A stretch of DNA of 23,351 nucleotides from BOG-1363 sp043775355 (lineage in GTDB: Bacteria > Planctomycetota > UBA11346): positions 1 to 23,351 of the forward strand of contig JAYVSL010000003.1 in assembly GCA_043775355.1 (NCBI GenBank). The letters are read 5' to 3'. This document shows, one piece after another, positions 21,854-23,351 of this stretch (positions are counted from its first letter, which is position 1; each line of letters begins with the position of its first letter). Under the pieces are notes generated by a model. The model had not been told where the DNA came from. It did not search any database and saw nothing but the letters and a program-made list of their open reading frames with translations. Position numbers and translations under genes: made by a program.

Positions 21854-22906
21854 TCACCAATCCATCGGCATGACCCAACAGGCTTGTCCAGGTGTCAGCC
21901 CTAAGCGGGCGGAATAATCATGCGGCAGTCGAAGGCCATCGTGCACGATCTCTGCGTCGGTGAGGATGAAACGATGCGTCGCTGGATTGCCGAGCAAATA
22001 ATGTGAGGTGGTGCCAAGTGGCGGCAAATCGAGGCGCGCCAGTTTTCGACTCCGTTGAATAGGACCGATGGTGGTAACGTCGGCGCCATCATGCGGACCT
22101 GCGTCGAAGGGATCGATGGTGCCAAGATATTTAAATCCAGCTCGTCTCAGAAGTGTCCGTACGGGCGTGGTAGCCGAGCCTTCTTTCCCAATCAGTTCGC
22201 GCGCAGCCGGCGGCAACAAGTCGCCGACGATTTCTTCATGTGGAAAAAAGGCCTCAATGAATTCTTTGTCGCTGCGACAGAGCAAATCAGCGCGGTAATA
22301 TTCCAGCCCGGTCAGTGGTCCGCCAACCGCGTCCCAAAAAGCGTTACCGCCGTCAGGTCGCCTGGGAGGCAGTAACTCAGCTAATAAACGACGGCAAAAA
22401 TGCGTGCGATGCATCGCGACTAACAACAGCCGTGCGGCAACCAACAGTTTGCCGACGCCTTTACCACGGGCCGCTGGATCAACGACGAGTCCGCCCAACT
22501 CGGTCCACGGTTCGACATCGCGACCGAGTTTGAGAATCAAACGCGCGCGATCAGTATTCAGCTGTTTGCTGTGAACGGTGGTCTCATGCACCGTAAGATA
22601 ATAGTGCGGCTCGTCCGGCATGCCGTGATAGGCGAACACCGAAGCGGTGCCCAACAGTTTTTCACTCAGCACCACGCCGTGAATAGATTCGATTTCCACC
22701 GCCACCATGGTGAAACCTGCGTGCTTGGGATCGGGACTAGGCGTGGGCGCCGTTAGACCGTCAAAACTTCGCACGCTGTCTGCAATGATTCCCGTCAGCG
22801 CCACCGGATCATCCGGCAAGTTCACCGTATCAAGGTGGTCCGCTAAGACCTGTAATGGCGACAAATCGGCGGCGTTCACCGGACGGATTAAAACATAGGT
22901 AGTCAC
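21854..22906 (-). CDS. Arginine N-succinyltransferase (AstA) family protein
   Basis: The 350-residue product aligns with AstA from memory of the E. coli protein. It has I-R-P-V at the start, the acyl-CoA-binding strand-helix GGLVVDPAARGKGVGKLL at 138-155, then L-A-E-L-L-P and F-W-D-A-V-G. The Y-R-A-D-L-L-C-R-S-D-K-E-F-I-E segment and the I-D-P-F-D-A-G-P-H motif follow. AstA succinylates arginine in the AST degradation pathway, but astB, astC, astD and astE are not here, so the acyl donor and acceptor are open. The GTG start at 22906 is the only usual start: an in-frame TAG lies three codons upstream. It is the first gene of the minus-strand unit and is divergent from the DUF4139-type gene. 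Confidence 0.88.
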   Translation of the reverse strand: MTTYVLIRPVNAADLSPLQVLADHLDTVNLPDDPVALTGIIADSVRSFDGLTAPTPSPDPKHAGFTMVAVEIESIHGVVLSEKLLGTASVFAYHGMPDEPHYYLTVHETTVHSKQLNTDRARLILKLGRDVEPWTELGGLVVDPAARGKGVGKLLVAARLLLVAMHRTHFCRRLLAELLPPRRPDGGNAFWDAVGGPLTGLEYYRADLLCRSDKEFIEAFFPHEEIVGDLLPPAARELIGKEGSATTPVRTLLRRAGFKYLGTIDPFDAGPHDGADVTTIGPIQRSRKLARLDLPPLGTTSHYLLGNPATHRFILTDAEIVHDGLRLPHDYSARLGLTPGQACWVMPMDW

Positions 22907-23010
22907 AGGTGCCTATGTACGACGTGAAGGTGAACTGGCCAAGGGGGTGTCTGGAGACAAACGACAGGCGGGTTCAAAATGCCCTTCCCATCCCTCTCGC
23001 ACCATTCTCA

Positions 23011-23037
23011 ACTCGCTCCTAAGAAAACCACTCGCTC
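23011..23037. repeat. Direct repeat ACTCGCTC in the divergent intergenic region
   Basis: ACTCGCTC occurs at 23011-23018 and 23030-23037, spaced 19 bp, about two helical turns. It lies in the 205 bp between the AstA-like and DUF4139-type genes. Two-turn spacing suits an operator, but two short copies can arise by chance. Nothing else stands out in this interval. Confidence 0.25.
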
Positions 23038-23111
23038 AACGTAGAAGAAACAGAATCATGCCGCGACCTCCCGGCGGTGCCTGGAATACAGTTCTCATGA
23101 AAGGACGATGT

Positions 23112-23351
23112 ATGCGTTTATTCCGTTTTTTACTGTTGCTGGTCTTGCTCCTTCCCTTCCTTCACCTGAATGCTGCCGTTGGTTTGGTCACCGTGCCAGA
23201 ACGTGACGTGGTGCGCATGACCATCTATAATGCCGTGGACCTGACCTTGATTCAGGAAGCGCGCACGTTGATCCTGAAAAAAGGCCTCAATCGCATTCAA
23301 TACCAATGGGCGGGGACGTTGATCGATGCGACCTCGCTTGAGCTCCGTGCG
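23112..23351 (+). CDS. Secreted DUF4139-type protein, N-terminal fragment
   Basis: Eighty codons are visible before the window ends. A signal peptide (M-R-L-F-R-F-L-L-L-L-V-L-L-L-P-F-L) is followed by T-I-Y-N-A-V-D-L-T-L-I-Q-E-A-R-T-L-I-L-K-K-G-L-N-R-I-Q-Y and I-D-A-T-S-L-E-L-R-A, matching the start of proteins with DUF4139 (N-terminal beta-strand domain, from memory). Their function is unknown. ATG 23112 has AAGGA 6 bases upstream; an in-frame ATG at 23097 would lie before that site. The gene is truncated by the window edge. Confidence 0.72.
   Translation, partial: MRLFRFLLLLVLLLPFLHLNAAVGLVTVPERDVVRMTIYNAVDLTLIQEARTLILKKGLNRIQYQWAGTLIDATSLELRA

Overview
The window reads as chromosomal DNA of a Gram-negative (diderm) bacterium, most likely of the Planctomycetota/Verrucomicrobiota/Lentisphaerota group. 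The pointers are a fused LpxC-FabZ protein, an ompH-lpxD-lpxC/fabZ cluster next to bamA, and a PDZ plus alpha/alpha-toroid protein of the DUF6288 type. The phylum is inferred from gene content and cannot be fixed from this window. No rRNA, tRNA, CRISPR array, insertion sequence or phage gene was recognised, and no stretch over about 300 bases lacks a gene.

Left arm, plus strand (1-3800): the tail of a metallophosphoesterase, homoserine dehydrogenase, then parA-parB and a small double zinc-ribbon protein in a tight overlapping operon. Two perfect 16-bp parS palindromes (1571-1586 and 1685-1700) lie between hom and parA, so this is a complete parABS chromosome-partition locus. A strong bidirectional hairpin terminator (about 3854-3894) closes the arm.

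Central block, minus strand, transcribed right to left (16659 to 3914): bamA, ompH/skp, lpxD, lpxC-fabZ, yqgE/algH, a LysM lipoprotein, dnaN, a CCA-adding/poly(A) polymerase family enzyme, and pyruvate phosphate dikinase. Envelope biogenesis (BamA barrel assembly, the Skp chaperone, lipid A synthesis and FabZ) is followed by housekeeping genes. dnaN is not beside dnaA or recF. It sits in a visibly AT-richer stretch, behind a 261-bp leader with repeated CTAAAA motifs and a 10-bp tandem repeat.

Right arm (16768-23351): an orphan OppF/DppF-type ABC ATPase on the plus strand. Then minus-strand genes run from 22906 down to 17832: an AstA-family arginine N-succinyltransferase homologue, a C45 (isopenicillin-N acyltransferase-like) Ntn-hydrolase 24 bp behind it, an unrecognised 205-residue protein with an unclear start, and the secreted DUF6288-like protein. 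The window ends inside a divergent gene for a secreted DUF4139-type protein.

The items most worth a second look are the dnaN leader repeats, the acyltransferase/C45 hydrolase pair, the zinc-ribbon protein coupled to ParB, the damaged-looking 5' end of the 205-residue gene, and a parS-like palindrome in the DUF6288 gene leader.
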